Part shown: piece by piece, positions 1 through 13,200 of the stretch
Layout: every line of letters starts with the position of its first letter
Position numbering within the stretch: the first letter of the stretch is position 1
From: Arbacia lixula
Taxonomy: Eukaryota; Echinodermata; Echinoidea; Arbacioida; Arbaciidae
DNA length: 64,000 bases
Reading direction: 5' to 3'
Assembly (NCBI GenBank): GCA_963669155.1
Contig: OZ022576.1
Coordinates: forward strand, 29,107,938-29,171,937
The notes under the pieces: model-generated
What the model saw: the letters and a program-made list of their open reading frames with translations, nothing else
Databases searched by the model: none
Told to the model about the DNA's origin: nothing
Made by a program: the position numbers and the translations under genes

Positions 1-385
1 GACCTCCAACGGTACCATAACATGAAGGTACCCCCAGTGCATCTATGACCCAAGTTAGGTTGTAATCCAAGCAACCTATGTGAAGTTATTTGTCAAAAGA
101 GAGTCTTGCAGGTAAACTTTAACATAGAAAAAGAGAGTCTTGCACATACTCTTTAATATATGACCTTAAATGACCTTTGACATCATCACATGACCTCTGA
201 CAACACCATAACATGAAGATACCCCTAGTGCTTCTATCAACCAAGTTTGGCTGCCATAGCTGTAACAGTTGCCAAGTTATGGATCATAAGAGAGTCTTGC
301 AGGTAAACTTTAACATTTGTGACGAACGACGGACGACGGACGGACGACGGACGGACGCCATTTGGAGCCCTTAGTCTCGCCTTCA
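1..385. repeat. 3' part of a dispersed repeat, two tandem units
   Basis: Two diverged units of about 190 bases share the words ACCATAACATGAAG, TACCCC and AGAGAGTCTTGCAGGTAAAC. The second unit ends in a run of GACGGACGGACGAC and then GTCTCGCCTTCACCTCCGGT and GGGCGAGACA, which can pair as a short hairpin (GTCTCGCC with GGGCGAGAC). This looks like the tail of an interspersed element cut by the window edge. I remember similar GACGGACG...GTCTCGCC tails from marine invertebrate genomes but cannot name the family. Confidence 0.5.
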
Positions 386-1245
386 CCTCCGGTGGGCGAG
401 ACAAAAAACTATACACTTTTGAAATGGCGGCCAAATAAAAAATACATGATTCAGGGGGGGGGGAAGATTATATGTACATGGATAGCTTATGGACTCAACT
501 TTCATATGACACAAAAACCTCTGAAAATAATTAATGCTTGGATGAGCACTACCCACTTTTGTAAATGGTATGAAAGTTAGGCTGCGCAGAAATTTACCTT
601 CCAATTTTGCGAGAGGTTGAATATTCAATTATGGGTTGTCAAAAAAAAAAAGAATGTCAAAGATGCTGGCAATTTATTCTTTAAGTCAATGGATAACCTG
701 AAGAATTGGCAGCCAGCAGTTGAGACATTCCTTTTCTTTTTCAACAAAATGTATTTGAATAATGAATATTAAATTGGAAGGCTAATTCCTGTGCAGCCTA
801 ATTTTCATACCCTTTACAAAAGTGAGCAGTGCTCATTCATGCAAGAATTATTTTTGGACGTTTTGGTGTCAGATGAAAGTTGAGACCATAAGCTCTCCAT
901 ACATGTAAATCATTCTCCCCGGAATCAATTTTTTTTTCATTCGGCAGCCATTTCAAAAGTGTTTAGTTTTTTTGAGACACACGGTATAAGTAACAAGAAT
1001 CTGTTTTTTTTAACAGTCCTCACTTGTTTCTGGTTTAAAAATGAATCAGTTATGTTGAGCATCAATCTTAATTTTTGCAAACTATGCAAAGCCTGTGCTG
1101 CGTGACAGAAAAAGAAATTGTTTTCAGACATAGCCATTAAATTCATTCAACTCAGTGCTCTTTGAGTTAAATAACTATATCAAATCCCCATCATGCATAT
1201 GCAACCTCTTGACAATGAAACCCTCTCTTTTATAGTTCTATACCA

Positions 1246-1401
1246 AAGTTTCCATCACAATTTTAACTACCCAAATATTAAACTCCAAAATGTAAACAGG
1301 TTATAAACTGTGTTGCATGAAAAAAAATACACAACACAGTTTACAACCTGTTTACATTTTGGAGTTCAATATTTGGGTAGTTAAAATTGTGATGGAAACT
1401 T
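1246..1401. repeat. Near-perfect 156-bp palindrome (foldback element)
   Basis: Arms of about 71 bases (1246-1316 and 1331-1401) are reverse complements with few mismatches, around a loop of about 14 bases. The outermost bases are AAGTTTCCATCACAATTTTA on the left. This is the form of a miniature foldback transposon. No clear target-site duplication is visible. Confidence 0.7.
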
Positions 1402-2321
1402 GTTTATTAATGCAGACTGTTATGAAATGACAAGATCTTCAAAGACAGGAAAGCAGAGTTAATAATCACCCTCATAGTATTTCTTAAGTAATATGCTATC
1501 CACAATCTTCCATTTACAAGAACAATCTCTTTATATCATATGTAAAATTTACTGGGTAGCAACACTGAAACACACCAATAAAGAATAATTATGATTTATT
1601 ATCACTTGCTTAGTGAGACATGTCATTTCAAAATAAAAATCATAGGGTAATGAACAAAAGAATATCTGTGTCAAAGTACAACGTATGGGTGCCACAAAAT
1701 AAAACCTACCTGCAAAAGCATGAAAGAAGTTTGAATTACAATACCCTTCAAAATTAGCCCACGAAAGGTAATTCAATGCAGGGATTCATCATCTTTCACA
1801 CAGGTTATCAGTAGAGTCTCTCCACCAAGTACTAGTATAACACTGTTTGTTTTCATAAGGTGAAATACACACAAAGAAGTACTTGCATTGTTGACCGTCT
1901 GCCACATACATGTACTTTGGGGGACTCGCTTTCTATGTTGACTGTAGTTGGAGTGAACTTTACCTTTGTCTGAGAGAGGAGCAGTGGCATTTAAATAGGT
2001 TTTGTGTGATCTCCTATTTCCCCTTGCTCTATTTTACTTTATCTGCCTGTCTGTCTGTCTACATGGCTGTCTCCATCCCTTTGTGTACATCCATTCTCTT
2101 TACATCCATTCTTTTCCATCATTCATGTGTGTGTGTGTCTCTCTCTCTCTTTCTAATATTTTTTTCTCTTTCTTGACCTGTATCTTTTTTTTCTCTTACC
2201 CCTTCCATTTCATCTCACCTTTTGTTTGTTTTATTTCTAATTCCACTCTTTTATATCAAGACTCTCCACCCGTCTTCTCCTCCACTCCAACTGCCTCCCC
2301 ACACTCAACCACACCTCTCTC

Positions 2322-2322
<1 letters not shown>

Positions 2323-2355
<33 letters not shown>
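2323..2355 (+). repeat. (CT)n microsatellite
   Basis: An uninterrupted CT run, within a wider pyrimidine-rich tract from about 2040 to 2360 with CTGT, CATT and GTGT runs. It lies in the presumed downstream intron of TBC1D30. Confidence 0.9.
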
Positions 2356-2359
<4 letters not shown>

Positions 2360-2454
2360 TAATTCCATCTTTACTGTGTGAAACTTGATAAGAGAAGTCC
2401 ATTTTTGATGGACAAAAATCTTACAATATTCTTCCAAATGGAAGTGGGGAAAAT

Positions 2455-3000
2455 TTGTTTTATTACATAATCCCCGAATTATCTTGTTACTTTAAGTAGA
2501 TGTCTTAAACAGATATCTACTTAGAGTGATGGAGTATTTTGAGAACATAATGAACATTGTTTTTATGCATTTATGTGGGAAACATTTGTTTTATTACATA
2601 ATCCCCAAATCATCTTGTTACTTTAAGAAAATGTCTTAAACAGACATCTACTAAGAGTGATGCAGTATTTTGAGAACATGGTGGTCATGAAGTGGTCTAT
2701 GAACTGGACATTTTCTATGTGAAAATTGCCAGTTCGGGAACACACATCCTTGTATCTTGTATTCATGAAAAGATATCTAGTTACAGTGTTCTTAGAAATA
2801 AGCTGGTCCATAACTTGGATATATGCCATGCTGAAGCTGCTATGTAAGACAACCTCTCCTTCTTACATTCCCAAACAATCATATCTTCTTTTAATACTCA
2901 CTTAAAAATATCCAGTTACAGTGGTCACAAGTGTTGCAGTGTCCTCAGAAATGAACTGGCGCAAAACAAGGACATTTGCCACATTGAAGCTATACACTAT
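2455..3000. repeat. Decayed tandem units of about 120-140 bp
   Basis: TTTGTTTTATTACATAATCC, followed by ATCTTGTTACTTTAAG and a GAGTGATG.AGTATTTTGAGA block, occurs at 2455-2550 and again at 2585-2685. More diverged relatives follow (CCAGTTACAGTGGTC and GAAATGAACTGG near 2770 and 2915). They appear to be old tandem duplications without coding content. Confidence 0.55.
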
Positions 3001-3555
3001 CTTTTTGCATAACTACAAAATCCTTTTGAACAATGCTGCCAACAATAAGAGGGGGAACAACCACAGGACTCAATGGAGATGCAAACATTATACAGGCCCT
3101 TCCCACATCTACATTGGTAGCTTTACAAAAGACTGTGTGGTACACATCACAACTCCTAGAGGGAGTCATAAGCTGGAGAAACCAGAGCTTCTAGGGTGGT
3201 ATTCTCAAAATAAAAAGACGTTTTGATATAAGTTCGACTTTGTTCTCTAGGATCTATGACTGTAACTGGCATATTGCCTCAGTTTTTTTATTTATTTGTT
3301 TACTTAAGTCCGTGGTCAAAATACGAACTGACATAGCTGAGACAGATGTGGACTTAACTCTGTTCCAAAAGACCATCCCAGGTCTCAAATGTATACATGT
3401 CATAGACCAAATTGCATGGAGAAGAGCCATATAATGAAATGACACATCCACCCCACAGAACAGGACAACAATGGACAACAATCAATGACCATGTTGACGA
3501 TGCGATAAGAACCGCATATATCTTAAGAAGGTGACACCATTAGTGCATCACTTAC

Positions 3556-6500
3556 TTGTATGAGATCATCTCCATCTAGCAGTTGATTTTGCAGCATTTC
3601 ATTGCAGAGCACCGACATCCGGCTGTAGAACTCATCAGCACTCTTGATGTCAAGAAGAGGTCTGTACAGAAGATAAATACAGACAATATCTGCAGGGATC
3701 CGATACCTGTCACACACAAATTGACCGCTAGATACCTTATTCCTTGTCCAATAATATTTTCACACTCTCTTCCTAATTTGGTTCTTTGATTTCTCTCTTG
3801 GGATATAAATCATCTTGCAATTAGGATTTTGTCCTCACCAAAGTCATTCACACACTGGCTTATTTCATCCAGACATAGATATATTGTATCTATACATCAC
3901 CTTATTTCATCCATCCATTCACTGGCTTTTTCATGAGATACTGGCTTAATACATGTACATCCATACATCAGCAGCTTTCTTACAGACACTGGCTCATTTC
4001 ATCCAGTCACTGTCTAACTTCATCCATATATTGGATTCTTTCATCTAGATACTGGCTTATTTCATCCAGATACTGGCTCATTTCATCCAGGTACTGGCTC
4101 ATTTCATTCAGGCACTGGCTTATTTCATCTAGATACTGGCTTATTTCATCCAGATACTGGCTCATTTCATTCAGGCACTGGCTTATTTCATGTAGACATT
4201 GGCTTATATCCCCCAGGCGGACATGAACCGGTGCAATCTCTATTTTATCCAAATATTGGCTTATTTTATCTAATGATTGGCTTTCGTGCACCTAGTTTTT
4301 CAGGATTGGGCATAGACCTGTGAGTGTTAGCCGCTCACTTACTGGGAGAGTTTGGCCCAGATGGCCAGGGCTACCCTGAGCAGCACCTCAGAGCCCTCAA
4401 GGAACAGGGTGTCCCAGACCCGCAGGACCAGGCGCTTGGGCAGGCAAGTAGCAAACAGGGTCAGGAACCACTGCATGGTGAAGACATTGGTCAGAGGGGG
4501 CTCGTAACTGCCTGTGAGGGGGAGACAATTTCAGGGAAGAATTTCCGATAACATTTATAACTCAAATGCAAAGCTGTACCACTGGCAAATACAGACTTAA
4601 TAAGCTCAATAATCTGCAATGTGTACCCTGCATAGGTTAATATGACAAGCAGATTAAGATCAAATTAGGAACTCATAAACATCAAAAGCATTTGTCATTT
4701 AGAGCATATGCATTGGGGCATGTACATGATTGATGTGCACATCCACAGAGTTAGGAAGACACCTAGGGGAAAGTCCCAATGAGATTCCTCCATTGTAATT
4801 GGCTCTTCATTATTAAACAAAAATCTACCCTCTATTGGTTAGGGCATAGGGGCACTGGGCGTGGTCAAACCCTCCATTATTTGCATTAGGATAATCCTAC
4901 AAGGGCATTCTAGAATACCAATTTAGCCTCTCCAAGGTACCTCATAACTTAGGTAATAAGGAGAAACTACTGGTAATTTTTCTGAGATCCTGGGCATCTT
5001 AATCCCCTACCTGACAAGCCATCATTGGCTGACTTCTGGAGTTTGTCCAAGTGCTGGGCCAGGTCGGGCAGCTTGAAGTGCAGCAGCTCGCGGAAGACCG
5101 CCATGTCCACGGAGAGCGCCCTCAAGTTGTTGGCAAAGTAGCTGTCGGGAAGGACATGGTCTATCAGGAATATCATTACCTGAGGAGAATGGGGAGAGGT
5201 GTACGTGTATCGTCATTCATCTATTTACTTATTCATGAAATCATAATATCTGCATAGTTCACACACAATACACAGTCCAACATACACAATTTTTCATAAC
5301 AAGAGGCGACATGATTGTGTCTTTGATGATTAATTAAAAATATAACAACAAATTATCATGGACAAACTATTACAGTACATGCATGACATAGGTACTTTTA
5401 ATAGTGAGACATGCAGAGATATGGCAACCTAACATGTAAGCTAGTCAAAGTACTTTTTTTCTCTGCTATTTTTTGAATTTTTCTGTTCTGTCCATCAAGG
5501 CTGTATTCTCATTTAATTTTTTTTTCTAATGAATCCCTTTTCATTTTTCACCCCTTGTTGTTTTTTTATGGGTGATTTCTTTCTTTCTTCCATTCTTTTT
5601 TTATAACGTCCCGTATCTTGTATGTATCTTGCCTGCTTACTTATACCATTGGTGAACAATTCATTCATGAAGTGGTGATGCCACTATTGTAACTAAGATT
5701 ACAACACTTTGCAACATCACTGCACCCAGTATGATTATATCAACACCAACTTTTTAAGTTTGGAGCTCAATCAAGATGTTACAATTATGTGCTATTCAGC
5801 CATAGGCATTTTATCATATCATGTAATGTGTTACGATTCCCAACATAGTAGTCTACAATGCAGACAAAGTTAGGCATACCCACATACATGACCTACCGGT
5901 GAGAACAGTACCCATTTTCTTCATCATTTCCCCAGGTCAGTGATTCACAGCAGGGTGCATCTTAAACCCTTTCTGCACCCAAGTTCGCACTAAAACCTCT
6001 TCAGAAAGACACAATTTTGTCGTCAAAATTATATTAGCCTTCTGAAACGGGAAAGCATTAAACCGATGAAAACAGATTGATTTGAATAGATACTGATTGG
6101 CTGGAGTATGAGCAATATTGAATAAATTGCGAAAAAGGTTCTCGAAGTGTAACAATTGTAACTACTGGCCCTGAATTCGCATCATTAACGTTCATGGGGA
6201 ACTCTATTCCATTTATCTTGTTATGCTCCACGGACCTGTAAATTTCCTTGTGCACAATTCACAGACTTGACAATGCCCTGAGTAGCAATACCAGTAAGTC
6301 ACAGTGTACTTGCATGGCAAGATAATATAGCTAGTGAAATACTTTTCTTGGAAAGCTTTTTGCATGATTTCATGCAGAATTTACTCAATCTGCTTTGATT
6401 TTCTTCTTGTTTGCTTTTTTCTGATTGTTTGCTTCTCTGCTTGTTTGGTGATGTTACCCTTTGAAGGAGTTCTGTTAACCCATGCTTCCTCAGCAAAAAT

Positions 6501-8810
6501 AACATCATTTCTACCTTGTAAGCTATAGCTTCAAGCAATACATCTCCTCTGGAAGCGTTGAGTAAGAAAAAAAGCTTTTATTCTCGTCTTCTTTAGCGCA
6601 AAAATTGCAAGTCACTGTTCGGGTAATGGAAAGGATAGTAATTGGGGTCAGAAAGAGAGACAGAAAAAGGAACAAAGATCTCATAAGAAAGACAGGGTTG
6701 CAAGACATAAAAGCTGAGATAAAAAAAGAAAGAGTGGATTTGAGCAGGACATGTCATGAGAAGAGATAACCCCAGATGGACCTGAAAGTATGGGAGTGAA
6801 TGTCATTATCATTGAAGAGACGAAGAGGAAGACAGCATTAGAGATGGTGTGATGAAATCATAGGGAAGACATGGAAACATCTGACATGGGACCAAAAAGC
6901 ATGCAAAGTTAGTGGAAAGGTTTAAATCTAGCAGTGGATTGAATTAGGCTAGTGATGATTTTCTTCTTTCTAAATCCCTCTCAAGAATAGAAAGCAAACA
7001 ATGACCACTAGTGATTGGCCATCTAGGACAGAGTTAACAATTGTTTTTTGTTGCGGTGTATAAAATGTATCAGTAAGAATTCACACAGGGTTGTCATGCG
7101 AAGGTAGTCTTTTTCATTCATTCATTCATCAGGCATTATTCAACCATTGTTGGATGAAGCCTTCTTTAATCAGTTTCCATTCATTTCTATTTGCTGTCAT
7201 TCTGTTCTATGCTGCTGTGTTTGTGTATGACGATATTTCATCTCTCCACCTTCTCTTTTGTCGACCCCTTCTTCGTTTTCTTGTTCTTGGTTACCATTCT
7301 GTGAGTTTCTTGGTCCATCTATAGTCTCAATTGAAATCAAAGTTGGAATTAAAATCATACGGATTCACAGACATGGTCTTCTCATACATGGGGTTAATAT
7401 TGCATAGTAAGTAAAATGCAGTCTGGGGATGGTCAGTGTGGAGGAATGTGGTCTTCTTAACCAGGTTCAATTGTATGCCAAATACATTATACAAACTAAT
7501 AAAGGTAGTATTTCAATACAGTTGGCATCTAAAAGGCCACCATGGACCACATGTTCCAATCAGTTGTTTGACACTGTGACTGGCTCGATCCCAGGACCCA
7601 GTCACCGCATTTGTGCAAGAAGGTGATGTCAAATTTCCAATCATCGGCTGCGGTGGCCTAAAGATGACTGATTTCTCCTGATGAATCACAGTAAATGTGA
7701 CCGGCCAAGCAGAGCAACGGTTGGATCTCTCCATCTCACTTCCTACCCCAGTGATTCCCCTAGGTGTGGGAACCATGCATCCATGCCCATGATAAGTAAG
7801 ACCTTGTAAATCACCTCCCTTTTGTCATGGTGTTGTGGGAGCACACGATTAAGTCCACACACTGATGAAGAATACTGCACTGTGGGTGATCAGACCATGG
7901 AAATTACACTTTAGAAGGAGGCCCTTGATGGTTGGGCAGCTGAACGTGTAACCATGCACAACAATTGATGATTTAGTTGCCATGAGTCACTAATAAAAAA
8001 TAAGGCACCTTTCAGATGCAGATTACAACAATTCAAAGTAAAAGTAATTGAAAAGTGTCATGAAGAAATTTACTTTATTACAATCAATTCCATCAAACGA
8101 ATGAATCTTTTCAAGGAAAAACAATTAAAAAGATTCATTGATATGGTTTTATGAATAAGACTTTAGAAAAATTCAATAATAATAGTTAACAACTGTAACT
8201 ATCAAAGAAATTTGAGGAGAAAATGAAAGTGAACATTTTTATGTAAAGATTGATTGCTATTACGAAAAAAAGTAGTACAAGTGCAAGTCAAGCCTGGCAC
8301 TCCTAGTAATACTAAATTGTTTCAACAAGTTTGTGCATTACGTTTTTTAATAATAAAGAGGAAAACATAATACATGTGTAACACATTTAACATTGAGACA
8401 TGTGTATTGTTGAATTGTATTGTACAAATATAGAGGTATTCTAGCCCTGAACTGAAATCTATCCATGGTCTTGTGGCTCCAAACAGAATCCAAATAAAGA
8501 TGATAATCCTATTATTTCCAGTAGTGGCCATTCAAGAGTAACTCAAGACCCTTCAGGGGTTATATTTCCATGATACAAACAAAAACAACTGTGTGAAATA
8601 AACACCCACCACATGGTCTACCAGTAACAAGTTAGGATTTCAGGTCAATGGAACATGTCTGTATCAAACAAAGGCACCACAATATATGCACCAGAAACAG
8701 AGAAACATAGGGCAGACAGAATAGGGAAAGAAAAAGGGGAAGACCACCAAAGAGAGAGAGAGAAAGAGAGAGAGAGAGAATGAGAGAGAGAGAGCGAGAG
8801 AGAGAGAGAG

Positions 8811-8865
<55 letters not shown>

Positions 8866-10042
8866 GGAGAGAGAAAGGGAGAGAGGGAGGGAGAATTAGA
8901 GAGAAATAGAGACAGATGGAGACAGACAGAGGGACTGAGATAAAGAGAAAGACGGACAGACAGAGGGGGGGGGGGGGGGTGGCAATGGAAAGAAACCAGA
9001 GAGATGGGAAAATGGAGACAGAAAGATAAACAGAGAAAGGAAAAGACAGGGATAGAAATAGAGAAATTAGGGCCATCCATCATCTTTCAAAATCTTGCAA
9101 AATAGCGTGGCAGTTGATCATAAAACCCCTCCCAAACAAAGATTTGCAGAGGAAGACAGACACACACATGGCCTGAGTGGTAAAGATAGAAAGATAACAG
9201 ATAAAAAGACATAAAAACCTTGAGAAACAAGGAGTCACAGGCACAACAATTGAAGAGATGGTGACATGTCTTAGTTTACCATTGGCAGGATCTATGGCGA
9301 CTAACTTTGCCCTGAAATTACCCTTTTTGTGGCTTCTAAATTGCGCCCAGTACAATAAATACAGGAAGTTTGAATTTCATGTCTTTCGTTCTTTTTCTAA
9401 TCCTCTTTGTGCTGATAATTCTAGTGAAAAACAGAGCATCTCCATGTGCACTGATTCTTATCAATAAGCTTTTCCAATCCAGTACACATACTACTCTATA
9501 TCATGTTATCATGTCTAACACATGCTACATGTACATGATGCATAAGCATCGTTTTCTGGTAAAAATCATATATTTTGTCTCACTCACAATTCATATACGT
9601 ACTCTAAAATGGGACTTTGGGTTGCGAATTACAGGTTAGAAAAAAAGGTTTCAGCTGAAGTTTGGAATTAGGGTTTATATTTATCTTATCTAGATAGAGA
9701 CATACCTTGAGAGCATCATCTCCAATTTTCTCCAACATCTCCAACAGGAGAGACAAACAGACAAGCAGTCAGACAGACAGACAGACATACATTTAATACA
9801 TCATCTTCCACCCTCTTCATGACCTCATGTAGGAGACACGACCAAACAGACAACAGACAGACAGACATACCTTGAACGCATCATCTTCCACCCTCTCCAT
9901 GACCTCCAGTAGGAGAGACAATCAGACAAGCAAACAGACAACAGACAGACAGACAGACAAGACATACCTTGAACGGATCATCGTTGATCCTCTCTATGAC
10001 CTCCAGTAGGAGAGACAATCAGACAACCAAACAGACAAGTAA

Positions 10043-10077
<35 letters not shown>

Positions 10078-10245
10078 TACCTTGAACGCATCATCTTTGA
10101 TCCTCTCTATAACCTACAGTAGGAGAGACAATCAAACAGACAACCAAATAGACAACAGACAGACAGACAGACAGACAGACATACCTTGAATGCACCATCG
10201 TTGATCCTCTCCATGACCTCCAGTAGGAGAGACAATCAGACAACC

Positions 10246-10278
<33 letters not shown>

Positions 10279-13200
10279 TACCTTGAGTGCATCATCCTCC
10301 ATCCTCTCCATGACCTCCAGGATGAGTGCAGCGATGACGTTGAAGCCCTGGCAGTAGCCTACAGACTTGTTCCAGCGTGCATAAGCCAGCAGCACCCTCT
10401 TGAGCACCACCCGGTCCTCCTCGGCCCCCTGCCCACAGAAGCCGCTGCATCCCGTTCGGTGAAGGTCCTGCAGGATGCATGGAAAATGGTTACATGTATT
10501 GATTAACTCTCTCAATACCAAGCCAGGAATAGCACATTGACCTATTACACATTTCATGCACCTATGGTACTGAAAGGATTCATTTCTGAGCACATTTTAA
10601 ATTATTTTCTTCTATGCATGGATACAGGTCTCCCCATAGTAACATGGCAAAACAATTTTAAATACACTGTATGTAATATTGCCTCTAAAATTGCCTCTAC
10701 TTGATAAAGAAATCAAAATTACTTTCTTGTAAATTAAAAATATCATGGTACCTCAGTAAGGAAAACATTGCAGATTTCAACAAGGGCATGACTTAAAGCA
10801 CTTAAAGTCTCACAACAATTGTGTCTGCTATATATGCAGATATACACAGTTCATACATCATATACATCATATACATCATATACATCATATACAAGAAAGT
10901 ATTTTTAGTTTGTGCAGTACTGGAAAGAGCCCCTGTCAATATCCACAATTTATCAACAAGCTACCGTACAAAACATAATGGGTGTTTGCCTCATGACATC
11001 AAGATGGAGAAATACGTTCCTGGAAATTACAAATTAACATTTTTTCCCCTGGTCGCATATGAATGCATCTGTACAATGTATGGATAAAGAATAATCCATG
11101 TGAAATGCCCTGTCTGTTACGCAAAATCAAAAACACCCCTTTAGTTCCTCTCCACTAAGTTGACTGAAGCTACTCAAAAGCTTGGTCGGTTGGCTACATG
11201 AATACTGCAATGCTCACAGTATGCATACTTGTGCACACACCACTCACTGAGTGTACATGCGTCATAACGTATCAAAGACTGCTGATAGCACGTGCGTGAC
11301 ATTGCGACTGCCGAAATTGTGGGGTAGGACTAATAGGACCGTCTCCGAAGGCGGCACCCTCTATTAACGATATTGCGCCATTTCAGCTCAGTTGTATGGG
11401 CCTTTAACATGTTGAATAAAAAACACCTGCATGCTAATGTTTAACACTTACACTGTAATGTGCCATGTGTGCCTACTGTCACCAGTAGTTTACACAAATC
11501 CAATTTACAGAAGCAGCATTTTATCTGGCACAGGATCAAGGGATAAAAAGTGGTCCACAAGCACACTTTAAGACAATTTATCATGCTGCCTGGCTTTAGG
11601 CTGCACGCCTGTAATTCAACTTTGGGGCACCCCCTAAAGCATACCAAAGATGTCATTATCATTGAAAAAATATTCCTATAAAATCAGTTGAACATCTTTT
11701 AGTACCTTCTTTCATATAAATAGTAAGCAAATAATCAGCGTTGGTGAGGGTGATGGGACGAACTATCACTTCCGAGGCGATCTGGATGTAGCTATCTTTC
11801 CGAAGCGCAGCTGAGGAAAGATAGCGTATACATTCAGATCGCCGAGGAAGTGACAGCTCGTCTCATTGCTTGAAACCAAAAGTTGATTATTTGCTTTATA
11901 TTCCACATCTGAAACCAACTATCTATACCAAAAATGACAATTTGACGTAAAAAAGTAATGTTTACACATCTCCATAACCCCCAGCCGCTGCCATGGGGAA
12001 CACATGTTAGGACGCGCATTAGGATGCGCATTAGGACGCGTATTAGGACACGTATTGGGACGCGCATTAGGACGCATCAGATGTCAAGTGATAGTCTGAG
12101 TGTAACGCACTTTTATTTCGCGCGTACTCAAAATATTTATCACGCATTAGGACTGTGAGGAGTGAAGAGATCAGCGAAACCAAAAAGTACTATCACCTAG
12201 AGTGTAACGAACTTTTATTCTCAGGTGATCTGATAGGAAAAACTATGCCTCATCACGTGATCAACTCTTGACCAATCATATAGCAACATTCTTAGTATGT
12301 GGAATATAATGGCAATTATTGCACAAGAGCAGTGCAATGGTTGAGCACAGATAGGTCCCTAATTAGAATTATGAGGACTTTATGACATCGCAAAAGTGTC
12401 TGAAATTTTGATCAAATTGGCTTGTAGCCTCAGTTTCAGGCTTTTAACAAAAACTCAAGTAAAAGTTCTTGCCCTTCAAATTTTCATTTGGCAAAGAAAC
12501 ATGTACAGGTACATGTACATGTAAATGAATTTAAGCTACTTGTGACTAGAATATGTATGGACGCATTTTCGACCCTGTGAGTGCCAGGCCAACTGAGGTC
12601 CTATGGGATTTGTGTGCATTACAGGTAAAAGTACACAAATGGCACACTAAGACTTAACATCTAAATGAATTATTCATGATTTTTTTTTTAAACTCTCATT
12701 TTTAATGCATAAACCAATTGGGAAATAATTACATGTGTCTGGCCTTCTGGAGCAGCTACAGTACATAGCCTATTGTAGTCTCATAATGCAGACTCTACCT
12801 AATGAACTATACGATAGACATGGTATGCGCCTGTAAATTAGGTTAGAGGGCAAACTACTGCAATTGCAATCAGTAAACAGACATATTACATGTACATGTA
12901 GGTTCTTGAACTCAGTGAAAATGTTGTTGTGGTTTTTGCTACAATGAGCCATACTCTAAATATTGTTTGACGTCAACGTGATTTGGCGATAAAATGAACA
13001 CTCAGTCATGTATTGCTAATTGCAACACTATATAAGATGACATTTACACAATCTGGATTTCAGACTAACATTATGCCTTGTTTTACCAGTTTGCTATGGG
13101 GAAAGGGTATATTTGAATCCAGTAATACTCACTTCAATTTAGAGATGAGAATTTCTAAGAAATATAGGACTCTGAAAGACCATGTTTCCAAGTGGCCACC

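Larger units (their letters stand above)
386..3555. other. Left flank of TBC1D30 exon 8, presumably intron, no exon seen
   Basis: This DNA follows the last visible TBC1D30 exon. It contains the palindrome at 1246-1401, a CT tract at 2323-2355 and decayed tandem units at 2455-3000. No stretch resembles the next part of TBC1D30 (expected to match AELREKYTYNITPF in human). The short open frames here are AT-rich or sit in simple repeats and show no protein signature. Confidence 0.6.

Noticed and set aside
4007-4291. Heptad-repeat proteins on both strands
   Set aside because: They come from the 21-bp minisatellite. There is no homolog or splice link, so it was kept only as a repeat and a low-interest finding.
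7560-7620. tRNA-like B-box word (GGCTCGATCCC) suggesting a tRNA or SINE
   Set aside because: No matching A box or cloverleaf arms at the required distances.
8645-9083. Two minus-strand frames of about 140 residues
   Set aside because: They are GA/CT simple repeat read as Ser/Leu with no conserved segment. The same applies to 2002-2388, 26139-26613 and 59100-59318.
9735-10280. Regularly spaced repeats resembling a CRISPR array
   Set aside because: The units are degenerate, with variable spacing, and contain eukaryotic exon and splice sequence; the genome is nuclear eukaryotic.
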